Notes under the pieces: generated by a model
Told to the model about the DNA's origin: nothing
Database searches by the model: none
Seen by the model: the letters and a program-made list of their open reading frames with translations, nothing else
Origin: Pithys albifrons albifrons
Taxonomy: Eukaryota > Chordata > Aves > Passeriformes > Thamnophilidae
Assembly (NCBI RefSeq): GCF_047495875.1
Contig: NC_092460.1
Location: 12,576,520-12,640,519 of the forward strand
Direction: 5' to 3'
DNA: 64,000 bases
Program-made: the position numbers and the translations under genes
Part shown: piece after piece, positions 10,738 to 22,838 of the stretch
Layout: each line of letters begins with the position of its first letter
How positions within the stretch are numbered: the stretch's first letter is position 1

Positions 10738-12636
10738 CTAAATTTCTCTGCACTGGATGGAGATTGTAGTCTCTGATTCCTCCATGCACTGGTGCTTCCT
10801 GATATGAGAGGGGACAGCTCAGGGATGCTCCATGGCAGAGACCTTGTGGAAGCACAGACAGCAGCTGGCAAGGCCAAAGCAGGAGCTGTGCTGGGCAGTG
10901 CAGAAATGGGCTGGGGCATTTGCTGCCCTGCTGTGCCCCTGGTGCTGTGCGGGGCAGGAGGGCACTCACCTGCATCTCCAGAGCCAGAGCAGCAGCGTGG
11001 CAGCCACGGCCACGGCTGCCAGCAGTGCGGCCACGAGCCCCGTGAGCAGCAGCACTTGGGAGTTGCCTGGGAAAGACAAGGAGAGGCTGCGGTGAAGTGT
11101 CCGGGCTTTGCTCCTTGGCAGGGGCAGGGCGTCTGAGGGGCCCATGGCGTGGGCAGAGGTGGCACCTACCCCAGGGGATGAGGAGGCTGCGGGTGCCCAG
11201 GCTGCGGTGGCGCACGCGGCAGGCGTAGCTGTGGCCGTCCCGGGGGGCCACGGCCAGGACGCTGCGGAGCTGGTAGGTGAGGTCAGCGTTGGGCAGGACG
11301 GTGCTGGTGTTGAGCGCCGGGCCCGGAGGCACCTCCTGGCCATCCCTCAGCCAGGCCACACTGATGGGCCGCGGGTAGAAGGCAGTGACGTGGCAAACCA
11401 GCAGCAGCTGGTGTGGGCTGGGCGTGCGGGCAAAGACCGTGGCCACGGGCACCTCTGGGGATGGGAGCAAAGGGGTGGGGGGAGCCCTGGTGGGTTATGG
11501 CTTGGCCCCAGGGCTTTGGGGTGGGTGTTTCAGGGTCAGGGTGATCTCACCTTGTCTCTCCACAGATGCCCTACCACCAGAGTGCAGCAACAACCCCAGG
11601 TGGTCAACACAGATATCATTGAATATTATTTCCACCATCTGACTGAAGTCAGTGTAATTGCGGAGAATGGCCAGGATGTACCGGGACAGGCTGGTGTTCT
11701 GGGAGAGGGTCCAGGTGGCATTGTCTGTGTCAAATCTGAGGAAGTCCTGCCCATTGTATGCCACAGAGGCGAAGAATCGAGAGGTCCTGTTGGGGTAGAG
11801 CTCACAGCCTGCCATGGCTTGAGCCACAAAGGGGTCTGGAGGGGCCGAGAGGAGGGAGAGGCTGCCTGAGGGGCTGGGATTGCCTTCCTGCAGGCATGGC
11901 CAGTGTCCCTTTTGCAGACCCAGCTGTTCCTGATCCTTCCCCACTCCCCAGCTTGTGTTCTGAGAGGGGACTCTGTGAAGAATGGATACTCACAGGACTC
12001 CTTTGTGTGCACGGCTCCTTCATTGAACAGTTGGCTGAATTGCTTGAAATGATTCTTGATAATGTTCTCAATGGTTTCCCATTCACTGTGGTGCAGGGCT
12101 GGTTGCACCCAGGGCTGGTAGAAGTGGATGGACATGTTTTGCTTATCAAGAGAACCAAGTGTGATGTCTTCCAGCAGGCCCAGGCCCTCCGTGTCCACAG
12201 AGGAGGAGTTTTGGAAGGTGGTGATCTGGATCACCCGGAGAGTGAAAGTCCCTTCATGGCAAGGGAACAGATGGGAGTGATAAGAAAGGAATGGGGAAGT
12301 TTGAAGAGCTGAGGGACAGGTTTTTGAGTTTACAGAGATCTGCAGGGCCACCCTTACACCCCCTTTATCCTTATCAGCCCCTGGTCCCACTGTCTGCACC
12401 CATCTCAGGTGGCTGCATCCCTGCCAAGCAGGGGGTGTGGAGCCAGGAGACAAGGGGGTGAGGAAGCAAGTGTCCAGCACAGGTAGGCAGCAGGACGGCC
12501 CTTTCCCATGGAGACCCAGGGGAGCTTGGGAGCAGGTGTGGATGAACCAAGGTTCCCGCTTACCCTCCATGGTTGCCCATATCCCAGAGATGAGGAAGAA
12601 GTAGAGAAGGAGGAGGCAGCAGTGAGCGGGCTGCAT
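10738..12636 (-). CDS. CD1: CD1-C, CD1-like lipid antigen-presenting glycoprotein
   Basis: Intact by inspection: six exons, 352 residues. Exons: leader 12564-12636, alpha1 11994-12251, alpha2 11551-11835, alpha3 11170-11454, transmembrane 10970-11066, tail 10738-10798. The leader is two residues shorter than in A and B (MQPAHCCLLLLYFFLISG). Alpha1 has FQNSSSVDTEGLG and PWVQPALHHSEWET. Alpha2 opens YPFVAQAMAGCEL and is four codons longer than in A and B, with extra residues in the middle of the alpha2 helix (LRNYTDFSQMVEII). The Ig domain and transmembrane exon are nearly the same as in the other copies. The alpha1 acceptor ends TGAAG, weaker than TGTAG elsewhere. The tail ends ISIQCREI and lacks a tyrosine sorting motif. 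N-glycosylation sites include NRTS and NATW. Family assignment is firm; expression is not shown by sequence. Confidence 0.88.
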
Positions 12637-12770
12637 GGTGCCAGCAGTGAGGCCCAGAGGGTGCAGTGGTGGGTTCAGCAGCAGGAAGAAGAGGCTGTGA
12701 GAGATGAAGCTGGAGATGACACAGGCTGGTTCTGCCTTGGCAGCTTTGATGGTGCTCATGGTTCTGGCAG

Positions 12771-12775
12771 CCAAT
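12771..12775 (-). promoter_or_regulatory. CCAAT box upstream of CD1-C
   Basis: CCAAT on the plus strand, 135 bp before the CD1-C ATG. Confidence 0.5.
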
Positions 12776-12789
12776 GGCGCTGGCACTGA

Positions 12790-14480
12790 GGTTTAGGGGA
12801 GGGCTCTGTAATTCCCACTTTGGGTGGGCTGGATTGTGCTGAGCATGGCTGTGAGTGATGGGGGAATTTGCTTGTGGGCAAAGTCACCCCAAGTGCACAC
12901 AGGAGTGATCCCTGATGGCCAAGGCAGCACCTTGACAATGAGGGTGATGTGGGTGAATTGACCCCACCTGACCATGGTCTGCATCCACTGCCCTGATGGG
13001 AATGTCCTGTACTGCCAATTGTGCCTGGCATGTCCCACCCTGCACAGCACAGACATTGCCACCCGCTCTGCACTGCCGGGTGTGTTCACACTGACATGAC
13101 ACGTTCCCCCATGGCAGCTGAACCCTGTTCCCACCACATGGCTTCATGCCTGGGTGCTCTGTGCCCCCACGTTGTGTGCTGATCCCAGGCCTCTTTGGCA
13201 CCTCTCAGCCTTACCACAGCCAGGCCACACTGATGGGCTGAGGGTACAGAAGCTGTTGATGTGATCGAGCTGCAGGAGCAGAGCTGGGCCAGGCTGGGGT
13301 CGAGTACCCTGTGACAGTGAGTCAGACATGGGGATAGAAGGACAGCAAAGCCCATCCCTTCTGTGGAACTGTCCCAGAGAGAAGTAGGGAATGCTGTGGT
13401 GGCCTGGTAGACCCAGAAATGAACCAACTTCCCCAGCAGCATCATGCAGGGGATGTACAGCCATTTCATCAGAAAGTCCACATGCCTTCCATTGGAGCCA
13501 CCAGTGCTGGGCCCAGAGGAGAGTGTTTGGCCAGGTGGGATGGCAAAGCAGAGCCCTGGGGCAGCTCAAGGAGGGAAGGGGCAGGGGCACTTGTGTCCAT
13601 TCAGTCCTGTGAGGTGGCCATTTGTCCCCATGGGCTGCCCTAAGGTGACTGTTCGTTGCTTCTTGTTGATGAGCAGAGGCCATTGCAGCCCTTGGTGCTG
13701 TGCAGGTGCCTGTGACAGTGCTGGTGCCTGGGAAGCTGGTAGGACAGGAACAGGCACCTGGTTTGTGCAGGTGGTCACTGTGTTCGGCTCTCTCTTGGAT
13801 TTTCTCCAGATGTTTCCCAGTATTGCAGGGGATGAGAAGCTCTTCTTTAGCCCTTCCTCTTCTGTACTGGATGCACTTCTTGAAATTGTGTGTTCTGTTT
13901 ACTCATTTATGGTTGGCGGTTTTTCAGCCACTTTCTTGTTCACAAATTTATCCTCCTTATTCTCAATTCCTCTGGTCAGAAAATGACTCAAGAGGGCAAG
14001 GGGCTGTTGGTCCACCCATATCATTGGTCCTCAGAGATCCCCCCAGCTGACCCCTGGTCCCACATATCCCTCAGGTGACATCTGCTCCCAATGTCCTACC
14101 AGGTGATTCCTGGTGCTCACTTCCCCTCTGCACCAGGTGACTGTAGGACTTTGCAGTTCTACCTCGTGTGACCATTGGTGCTCCCAGACCCCAGAGATAG
14201 CAGGTGGTCCTTGCAGTGCCCCCTGAGGTGAAGGCTGTCACCCCCCAGGGCAGAGCTGTGCCTGGGGAAGCTGGGGTGGGGTGGGCAAGGCTACAGTGCC
14301 CCTGGGTGTGAACTGAGGTGGGTGGGTGGGTGGGCAGCAGCACTCGGTGGGCTGGGCTGATGCACCTAAAGAGGCCCCTGGCCATGCCTGAGTGAGGGAT
14401 GTTATTATAGGGTGTCATGGGGACTGTGAGCAGAGACTTGCAGACACCTCCCTGGGATTGGTGACTGTGTTACTGTAGGG
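12790..14480. repeat. CD1 upstream repeat module, copy C-D (internally deleted)
   Basis: Homologous to 6700-9450, but about 1 kb is missing at about 13297, where the relic alpha3 sequence jumps to sequence equivalent to about 8238. A smaller loss lies near 14040-14070. Non-genic. Confidence 0.8.
12983..13297 (-). pseudogene. Relic CD1 alpha3 exon between CD1-C and CD1-D
   Basis: Second copy of the decayed alpha3 exon. Its acceptor end is removed by the deletion at about 13297. It keeps the PSVWPG and LCRVGH landmarks. Confidence 0.6.
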
Positions 14481-14557
14481 TGTCTTGGGAGGTCATTCAC
14501 ACAAACCCCTTTCCTCAGGTTTGCTCAGCGGCTGCAGCTGCTCTCCAGCTGTGGTGG

Positions 14558-14893
14558 GTGAGCTCCATCCTGCCCCATCCTGTGAGTGCTGCAGGGTGTT
14601 CCAGTCTGTTTGGGAAAGGAACTGCCCCAGTTGCCCTGTGGCTCCCAGAGGGAGCCCTGCCCACAGCTGAGGGTTTCATCTGTGTGTCCCAACTCAGCAA
14701 GGGCAGGCAGAGGGTTGGTGTCAGCCCTGATGCAGCAAGGTCCTTGAGCCCTGCAGTGCCAGCAGGTGACTGGCTGCCAGGGAAATGCAGCCCTGCCAGC
14801 AGCAGCACAAATTCCAGGGTGTGTCCAGGGGAGAGCAAACCCCGTGCGAGCTCTGGTGGACGTGGCCACAGGCCAGTTGGGTTTTCTGGCTCG
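14558..14893. repeat. CD1-flank repeat block, copy 3' of CD1-D
   Basis: Close copy of the 1223-1560 block, lacking two bases near 14770 relative to the copy at 20722. Confidence 0.85.
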
Positions 14894-14933
14894 GCCTTGG
14901 CATCCACACTTCCCTTGGGAAAGTTATCAGGAA

Positions 14934-16672
14934 TTGTCCAGTGAAACCAAAGCTTTGGAAGCTGCATGTTCAGTTTAACAGGGAGCATGACCTGAATGCC
15001 TTGATGTGTCTGTCTGAACCCTGCTATTTTCAACAGGACATAGGCTTCCTTTTGTCTTTTATTAGGAGCATTGGGGGCACTTTATCCCCATGGGCACAGT
15101 TACCTATTTCCATGCAATATGGAATAGTATGTTCAGATATGCTCAGGCACACATGTAGTATTTTCCCCATTTCCTTGGTGTTTTCTACAATAAGTCTGTG
15201 GTGCTCTGGCTTCCTTTTGCAACTGATCAAACACTCCCCAAGGAAATCTAACTTCTGAGGAAAGGCACATGATCTTAGTGAAATATGAATGTTTTATTTT
15301 CATTTTATACACAGCTGCAGCTCCCACATATTACACCAGAAGTTCAGTGTTAGTCAGCTCTTTCTAAAGCCATTTTTGGCCAGGATCTGTTAGAGGGTGT
15401 GGAGCAGTTTATATGTTTATCTCAGCATAAATGTTTCCAGAATATGGCTAATAAAGATTTGTTAGAAAAGTTACTGGAAAACGACATTAGAAGTGTACAG
15501 CTTTCTGTCTAGAGATAAAATGTAATTGTACCAGAACATATTGCCACTGGGCACTGATGTGTCCCAGTGTCTCAGTGGGTGCACTGGCCAGGGCCACAAG
15601 AGGTGATGGGGTGGAACAAGTGAGGAGGTCTCAGACTTACACCTGTATCTGCTCAGCAAATCCAAGGGAGGCAGGAGTTGCCCAGGTTTCTCCCCTGCAT
15701 CTCTGAGCTGACTTAGTCTTGCAGTCAGTGCCCAGAACTTGGCTGAAGCAGAAAAAGGCAGTTCTTGACTCTGTTGGTGGGTGGTAGTGGGAGGGAATGG
15801 GGAATGTTGGCTCCTTTCTGGACTAAGATTCTTTGCTCAGGATGGAGTTCCTGGACTCTGATTCCTCCATGCGCTGGTGCTGTCTGAAATGAGAGGGGAC
15901 AGCTCAGGGATGCTCCATGGCAGAGACCTTGTGGAAGCACAGACAGCAGCTGAAGGGCCAAAGCAGGAGCTGTGCTGGGCAGTGCAGAAATAGGCTGGGG
16001 CATTTGCTGCCCTGCTGTGCCCCTGGTGCTGTGCGGGGCAGGAGGGAACTCACCCGCGTCTCCAGAGCCAGAGCAGCAGCATGGCAGCCATGGCCACGGC
16101 TGCCAGCAGTGCGGCCACGAGCCCCGTGAGCAGCAGCACTTGGGAGTTGCCTGGGAAAGACAAGGAGAGGCTGCGGTGAAGTGTCCGGGCTTTGCTCCAT
16201 GGCAGGGGCAGGGCGTCTGAGGGGCCCATGGCGTGGGCAGAGGTGGCACCTACCCCAGGGGATGAGGAGGCTGCGGGTGCCCAGGCTGCGGTGGCGCACG
16301 CGGCAGGCGTAGCTGTGGCCGTCCCGGGGGGCCACGGCCAGGACGCTGCGGAGCTGGTAGGTGAGGTCAGCGTTGGGCAGGACGGTGCTGGTGTTGAGCG
16401 CCGGGCCCGGAGGCACCTCCTGGCCATCCCTCAGCCAGGCCACACTGATGGGCCGCGGGTAGAAGGCAGTGACGTGGCAAACCAGCAGCAACTGGTGTGG
16501 GCTGGGCGTGCGGGCAAAGACCGTGGCCACGGGCACCTCTGGGGATGGGAGCAAAGGGTGGGGGAAGCCCTGGTGGGCTGTGGCTTATCCCCAGGGTTTT
16601 GGGGTGGGTGTTTCAGGGTCAGGGTGGTCTCACCTTGTCTCTCCAGGGCTGCCCTCCCTCCAGAGCGCAGTA
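14934..16672. repeat. D copy of a 1.74-kb segment indistinguishable from the E copy
   Basis: Offset by 6166 bp from 21100-22838, with no difference seen by eye. It covers the 3' UTR, tail, transmembrane and alpha3 exons and the last 39 nt of the alpha2 exon. Identity stops at 16673, where alpha2 becomes clearly different. Confidence 0.85.
15293..15298 (-). promoter_or_regulatory. Poly(A) signal of CD1-D
   Basis: AATAAA in the gene direction, about 525 nt after the CD1-D stop. Confidence 0.65.
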
Positions 16673-17730
16673 ACTCCTCCATGTCATCGACACAGGTATC
16701 ATTGAAGAGTATTTCCACCAGCTCACTGAAGGCAGTGTAGTTCTGGAGAACAGCCTGGACATACCGGGACAGGTTGGTGTCCTGGCAGAGTGTCCAGGTG
16801 GCATTGTCTGTGTTAAAGCTGAGGAAGTCCTGCCCATTGTAGGCCACAGAGATGAAGGAATGGGAGGTCCTATTGGGGTAGAGCTTGCAGCCTGCGACAC
16901 ACTGAGCCACAAAGGGGTCTGGAGGGACAGAGAGGAGGGAGAGGCTGCCTGAGGGGCTGGGATTGCCTTTCTGCAGGCATGAACAGTGACCCCTTTGCAA
17001 CACCAGCAGTTCCTGATCCTTCCCCATTCCCCAGCTGCTGTTCAGAGAGCGGACACAGTGAAAACTGGATACTCACAGGGCACATACCTCTGCATGGCCC
17101 CTTCATTGATCAGGTGGCTGAACTGATGCAAATAGATCTTGATCATGTTCTCAATAGTTTCCCAGTCACCATGGGGCAGGGCTGGGCGAACCCAGGGCTG
17201 GTAGAAGTGGATGGACAAAGTGTGCTTATCAAGAGAACCAAGTTCGATATCTTCCAGAAGGCCCAACCCCTCTGTGTCCACAAAGGAGGAGTTTTGGAAG
17301 GTGGTGGTCTGGAGCAGCCGGATGGTGATGGTCCCTACATGAGACAGGAGTTTGCAGGGAGGAGATGAGAGTGGGATGAGAGGAATGGGGAAGGTTGAAG
17401 TGCTGAGGGATGGGTCCTTGATGTTGCAGAGGTCTGTGGGCTCCCATATTCCTCCGGCATCCTTGGCAGCCCCTGGTCCCACTGTCTGCACCCATCTCAG
17501 GTGGCTGCATCCCTGCCAAGCAGGGGGTGTGGAGCCAGGAGACAAGAAGGGGTGAGGAAGCAAGTGTCCAGTGCAGGTGGGGAGCAGGAAGGCTCTTGGC
17601 CATGAAGTCCCAGGGGAGCTTGGGAGCAGATGTGGATGAACCAAGATTCCCACTTACCCTCCATGGTTGCCCATATCTCAGAGATGAGGAAGAGGTAGAG
17701 AAGGAGAATGTTGGAGCAAGCAGGCTGCAT
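15823..17730 (-). CDS. CD1: CD1-D, CD1-like lipid antigen-presenting glycoprotein
   Basis: Intact by inspection: six exons, 352 residues. Exons: leader 17658-17730, alpha1 17077-17334, alpha2 16634-16918, alpha3 16254-16538, transmembrane 16054-16150, tail 15823-15883. Leader MQPACSNILLLYLFLISE. Alpha1 has FQNSSFVDTEGLG and PWVRPALPHGDWET. Alpha2 opens YPFVAQCVAGCKL, with a helix of the long class (LQNYTAFSELVEIL) and TCVDDMEELL. Ig C1 Cys pair present. The last transmembrane codon is split as GG|A, giving WRRG instead of WRRR. The tail EESESRNSIL-SKES has no tyrosine motif. From the end of alpha2 onwards the gene is indistinguishable from CD1-E, while alpha1 and most of alpha2 differ. This suggests recent duplication or gene conversion with separate ligand-binding domains. 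Confidence 0.88.
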
Positions 17731-17864
17731 GGTGCCAGCAGTGAGGCCCAGAGGGCACGGTGGTGGGTGCAGTAGCAGGAGGAAGAGGCTGTGAGAGATG
17801 AGGCTGCAGATGTCTCTGCCTGGCTCTGCCTGGGCCACTCTGCTGGTGTTAATGGCCCTGGCAG

Positions 17865-17869
17865 CCAAT
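17865..17869 (-). promoter_or_regulatory. CCAAT box upstream of CD1-D
   Basis: CCAAT on the plus strand, 135 bp before the CD1-D ATG. Confidence 0.5.
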
Positions 17870-17884
17870 GGGGCTGGCACTGAG

Positions 17885-20645
17885 GTTTAGGGGAGGGCTC
17901 TGTAATTCTCACTTTGGGTGGGCTGGGTTGTGCTGAGCGCGGCTGTGAGTTTTGAAGGAATTTGCTTGTGAGCAAAGTGATGCAAACTGCACGCAGGAGT
18001 GATCCCTGATGGCCAAGTCAGCACCTTGACAATGAGGGTGATGTGGGTGAATTGACCCCACCTGACCATGGTCTGCATCCACTGCCCTGATGGGAATGTC
18101 CTGTACTGCCAATTGTGCCTGGCATGTCCCACCCTGCACAGCACAGACATTGCCACCCGCTCTGCACTGCCGGGTGTGTTCACACTGACATGACACGTTC
18201 CCCCATGGCAGCTGAACCCTGTTCCCACCACATGGCTTCCTGCCTGGGTGCTCTGTGCCCCCACGTTGTGTGCTGATCCCATGCCCCTTTGGCACCTCTC
18301 AGCCATGCCACAGCCAGGCCACACTGATGGGCTGAGGGTACAGAAGCTGTTGATGTGATCGAGCTGCAGGAGCAGAGCTGGGCCAGGCCTGCAGGCAAAG
18401 ACCATGGCCCTGGCCAGCTCTGGGGGATGAGAGTGATGGAGAAGAGCTACTGGGGATATCCCCTGGCCCTGGGCACTACTGGCCTGATGCTGGGGAAGGG
18501 AGTCCCCAGGCTGAGGTGATGAGCAGTTCCAGTGTGAGGCAGAGCTGTGGGGTCAGGGATGGGAGCAGGCAGAGGTGGAGGAAGCAGCTCCTCCAGGAGC
18601 TCCTTTTGGGGTGCAGCAGTGACTGGGCTGGAGCAGCTGCAGTATGTTGGTGGCCAAGGGAAGTGATGGGCTGCAGGGCCTGGAAGGGACCCTTTCTCAT
18701 TGAGAGTCATCAGAGTCCTGGAGCAGTGGCACTTGGCCAGGCAGGATCCTCAAGCTGGGATGGGCATGGCACTATGGTACCCCTACCCTAATGCCCATTC
18801 CAGGGAGATGCAGTGGATAAAAAAATCAGCTTCCCCCTTTCTATGGAGCTTTATCCACGTCATGGGACCTGAGAGCTGTTTCTCTGTTTCCCTTCACCCG
18901 AGTGTTTGCGAGTCCCAACTCTGCCCTAAACACCCCCAGGAGAGGGCCTGGGGCTGCTCTGCAGCCTGGCACTGCCCTTTCCTTCTCACCAGCTTTGGTA
19001 GGGATCCCTGTCTCCCTGCCCAAGAGTGGCCTGTGCATGGGAACAGGAAGGGAGGGAGCCATCCCCCTGCTCTGTCCCCGCTGGCAGCAGTGTCCAGTGC
19101 TGGGGGATAATGGGGTGACCAGAGCCACTCTCAGCCCCACAGTCTCTGACACACTAACTGCTTCTCCCTTACCTGCATTTTCTCTTCCCCTTTTTCTGGT
19201 TGGTGTCTGGAGTGAGGGCAGAGTTGAAACCACAGCTGAGGGGAAGTCTGGGGTGGGTTGCCCTGACAACAACCAAACACAACCAGGCCCAAGGTGTGTG
19301 ACCACCTTTGGATGAGACTCTTCCAAGCACAACTGGGACCAGGTGTCACTGCTCCAGGTCTCCATGTTTGTTGTCTCCAGCTGTAGGGACAAGGGGAAGG
19401 TACATATGGGGCTGCTGCAGCCTGAGGTCGAGTACCCTGTGACAGTGAGTCAGACATGGGGACCCAAGGACACCAAACCCCTTTCCTTCAGTGGAATTGT
19501 CCCAGAGAGAAGTAGGAATGCTGTGGTGGCCTGATAGGCCCATGAATGAACCAACTTCCCCAGCAGCATCACACAGGGGATGTGCAGCCATTTCATCAGA
19601 AAGTCCACATGCCTTCCATTGGAGCCACCAGTGCTGAGCCCAGAGGAGAGTGTTTGGCCAGGTGTGATGGCAAAGCAGAGCCCTGGGGCAGCCCAGGGAG
19701 GGAAGGTGCAGGGGCACTTGTGTCCATGCAGTCCTGTGAGGTGGCCATTTATCCCCATGGTCTGCCCTAAGATGACTCTTCGTCATTTCTTGCTGATCAG
19801 CAGAGAGGCCATTGCAGCCCTTGGTGCTGTGCAGGTGCCTGTGACAGTGCTGGTGCCTGGGTCGCTGGTAGGACAGGAGCAGGCACCTGGTTTGTGCAGG
19901 TGGTCACACTGTGTTCAGCTCTCTGAATTTTCTCCAGATGTTTCCCACTATTGCAGGGGATGAGAGGCTGAACTGCAACCCTTCCTCTTCTCTATTGAAT
20001 GCACTGCTCTTAGTTTTGGGCTTTTTCTGTTTTTTTGTTTGTTGGGGGCAGTGTTTTTTCAATTTTCTTTTTTTTCACAGCTTCCTCTTTCATATTGTCA
20101 TTTCCTCTGGTCAGTAAATGACCCAAGAGGATTAGAGGCCGTTGGTCCACACAGACCACTGGTCCTCACAGTCTGTTGAGGTAACCATGGTCCTCAGAGC
20201 CACCCTCAGGTTACCCGTGGTCCCCTCAGTTCCCTCGGGTGACATCTGTTCACACTGTCCTACCAGGTCATTCCTGGTGCTCACTTCCCCTCTGCACCAG
20301 GTGACTGTAGGACTTTGCAGTTCCACCTCGTGTGACCATTGGTGCTCCCAGACCCCAGAGGTAGCAGGTGGTCCTTGCAGTGCCCCCTGAAGTGAAGGCT
20401 GTAACCCCCCAAGGCAGAGCTGTGCCTGGGGGAGCTGGGGTGGGGTGGGCAAGGCTGCAGTGCCCCTGGGTGTGCACTGAGGTGGGTGGGTGGGTGGGCA
20501 GCAGCACTTGGTGGGCTGGGCTGATGCACCTAAAGAGCCCCCTTGAAATGCCTGGATGAGGGATGTTATTATAGGGTGTCATGGGGGCCGTGAGCAGAGA
20601 CTTGCAGACACCTCCCTGGGGTTGGTGACTGTGTTACTGTAGTGT
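17885..20645. repeat. CD1 upstream repeat module, copy D-E (full length)
   Basis: Full-length homolog of 6700-9450, with relic alpha3 exon, GC-rich middle, hydrophobic minus-strand segment (about 19520-19625) and GGTG-rich right end. No intact gene. Confidence 0.8.
18085..18419 (-). pseudogene. Relic CD1 alpha3 exon between CD1-D and CD1-E
   Basis: Third copy of the decayed alpha3 exon, with acceptor-like CCCCCAG at its start and the VFA, PSVWPG and LCRVGH landmarks. Confidence 0.65.
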
Positions 20646-20721
20646 GTCTTGGGAGGTCATTCACACAAACCCCTTTCCTCAGGTTTGCTCAGCGGCTGCA
20701 GCTGCTCTCCAGCTGTGGTGG

Positions 20722-21059
20722 GTGAGCTCCATCCTGCCCCATCCTGTGAGTGCTGCAGGGTGTTCCAGTCTGTTTGGGAAAGGAATTGCCCCAGTTGCCC
20801 TGTGGCTCCCAGAGGGAGCCCTGCCCACAGCTGAGGGTTTCATCTGTGTGTCCCAACTCAGCAAGGGCAGGCAGAGGGTTGGTGTCAGCCCTGATGCAGC
20901 AAGGTCCTTGAGCCCTGCAGTGCCAGCAGGTGACTCTGGCTGCCAGGGAAATGCAGCCCTGCCAGCAGCAGCACAAATTCCAGGGTGTGTCCAGGGGAGA
21001 GCAAACCCCGTGCGAGCTCTGGTGGACGTGGCCACAGGCCAGTTGGGTTTTCTGGCTCG
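20722..21059. repeat. CD1-flank repeat block, copy 3' of CD1-E
   Basis: Close copy of the 1223-1560 block. Confidence 0.85.
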
Positions 21060-21099
21060 GCCTTGGCATCCACACTTGCGTTGGGAAAGTTATCAGGAG

Positions 21100-22838
21100 T
21101 TGTCCAGTGAAACCAAAGCTTTGGAAGCTGCATGTTCAGTTTAACAGGGAGCATGACCTGAATGCCTTGATGTGTCTGTCTGAACCCTGCTATTTTCAAC
21201 AGGACATAGGCTTCCTTTTGTCTTTTATTAGGAGCATTGGGGGCACTTTATCCCCATGGGCACAGTTACCTATTTCCATGCAATATGGAATAGTATGTTC
21301 AGATATGCTCAGGCACACATGTAGTATTTTCCCCATTTCCTTGGTGTTTTCTACAATAAGTCTGTGGTGCTCTGGCTTCCTTTTGCAACTGATCAAACAC
21401 TCCCCAAGGAAATCTAACTTCTGAGGAAAGGCACATGATCTTAGTGAAATATGAATGTTTTATTTTCATTTTATACACAGCTGCAGCTCCCACATATTAC
21501 ACCAGAAGTTCAGTGTTAGTCAGCTCTTTCTAAAGCCATTTTTGGCCAGGATCTGTTAGAGGGTGTGGAGCAGTTTATATGTTTATCTCAGCATAAATGT
21601 TTCCAGAATATGGCTAATAAAGATTTGTTAGAAAAGTTACTGGAAAACGACATTAGAAGTGTACAGCTTTCTGTCTAGAGATAAAATGTAATTGTACCAG
21701 AACATATTGCCACTGGGCACTGATGTGTCCCAGTGTCTCAGTGGGTGCACTGGCCAGGGCCACAAGAGGTGATGGGGTGGAACAAGTGAGGAGGTCTCAG
21801 ACTTACACCTGTATCTGCTCAGCAAATCCAAGGGAGGCAGGAGTTGCCCAGGTTTCTCCCCTGCATCTCTGAGCTGACTTAGTCTTGCAGTCAGTGCCCA
21901 GAACTTGGCTGAAGCAGAAAAAGGCAGTTCTTGACTCTGTTGGTGGGTGGTAGTGGGAGGGAATGGGGAATGTTGGCTCCTTTCTGGACTAAGATTCTTT
22001 GCTCAGGATGGAGTTCCTGGACTCTGATTCCTCCATGCGCTGGTGCTGTCTGAAATGAGAGGGGACAGCTCAGGGATGCTCCATGGCAGAGACCTTGTGG
22101 AAGCACAGACAGCAGCTGAAGGGCCAAAGCAGGAGCTGTGCTGGGCAGTGCAGAAATAGGCTGGGGCATTTGCTGCCCTGCTGTGCCCCTGGTGCTGTGC
22201 GGGGCAGGAGGGAACTCACCCGCGTCTCCAGAGCCAGAGCAGCAGCATGGCAGCCATGGCCACGGCTGCCAGCAGTGCGGCCACGAGCCCCGTGAGCAGC
22301 AGCACTTGGGAGTTGCCTGGGAAAGACAAGGAGAGGCTGCGGTGAAGTGTCCGGGCTTTGCTCCATGGCAGGGGCAGGGCGTCTGAGGGGCCCATGGCGT
22401 GGGCAGAGGTGGCACCTACCCCAGGGGATGAGGAGGCTGCGGGTGCCCAGGCTGCGGTGGCGCACGCGGCAGGCGTAGCTGTGGCCGTCCCGGGGGGCCA
22501 CGGCCAGGACGCTGCGGAGCTGGTAGGTGAGGTCAGCGTTGGGCAGGACGGTGCTGGTGTTGAGCGCCGGGCCCGGAGGCACCTCCTGGCCATCCCTCAG
22601 CCAGGCCACACTGATGGGCCGCGGGTAGAAGGCAGTGACGTGGCAAACCAGCAGCAACTGGTGTGGGCTGGGCGTGCGGGCAAAGACCGTGGCCACGGGC
22701 ACCTCTGGGGATGGGAGCAAAGGGTGGGGGAAGCCCTGGTGGGCTGTGGCTTATCCCCAGGGTTTTGGGGTGGGTGTTTCAGGGTCAGGGTGGTCTCACC
22801 TTGTCTCTCCAGGGCTGCCCTCCCTCCAGAGCGCAGTA
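21100..22838. repeat. E copy of a 1.74-kb segment indistinguishable from the D copy
   Basis: Partner of 14934-16672 at a constant offset of 6166. The match begins just after an A/G difference at 14933/21099 and ends at an A/C difference at 16673/22839. Confidence 0.85.
21459..21464 (-). promoter_or_regulatory. Poly(A) signal of CD1-E
   Basis: AATAAA in the gene direction, inside the segment shared with CD1-D. Confidence 0.65.
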
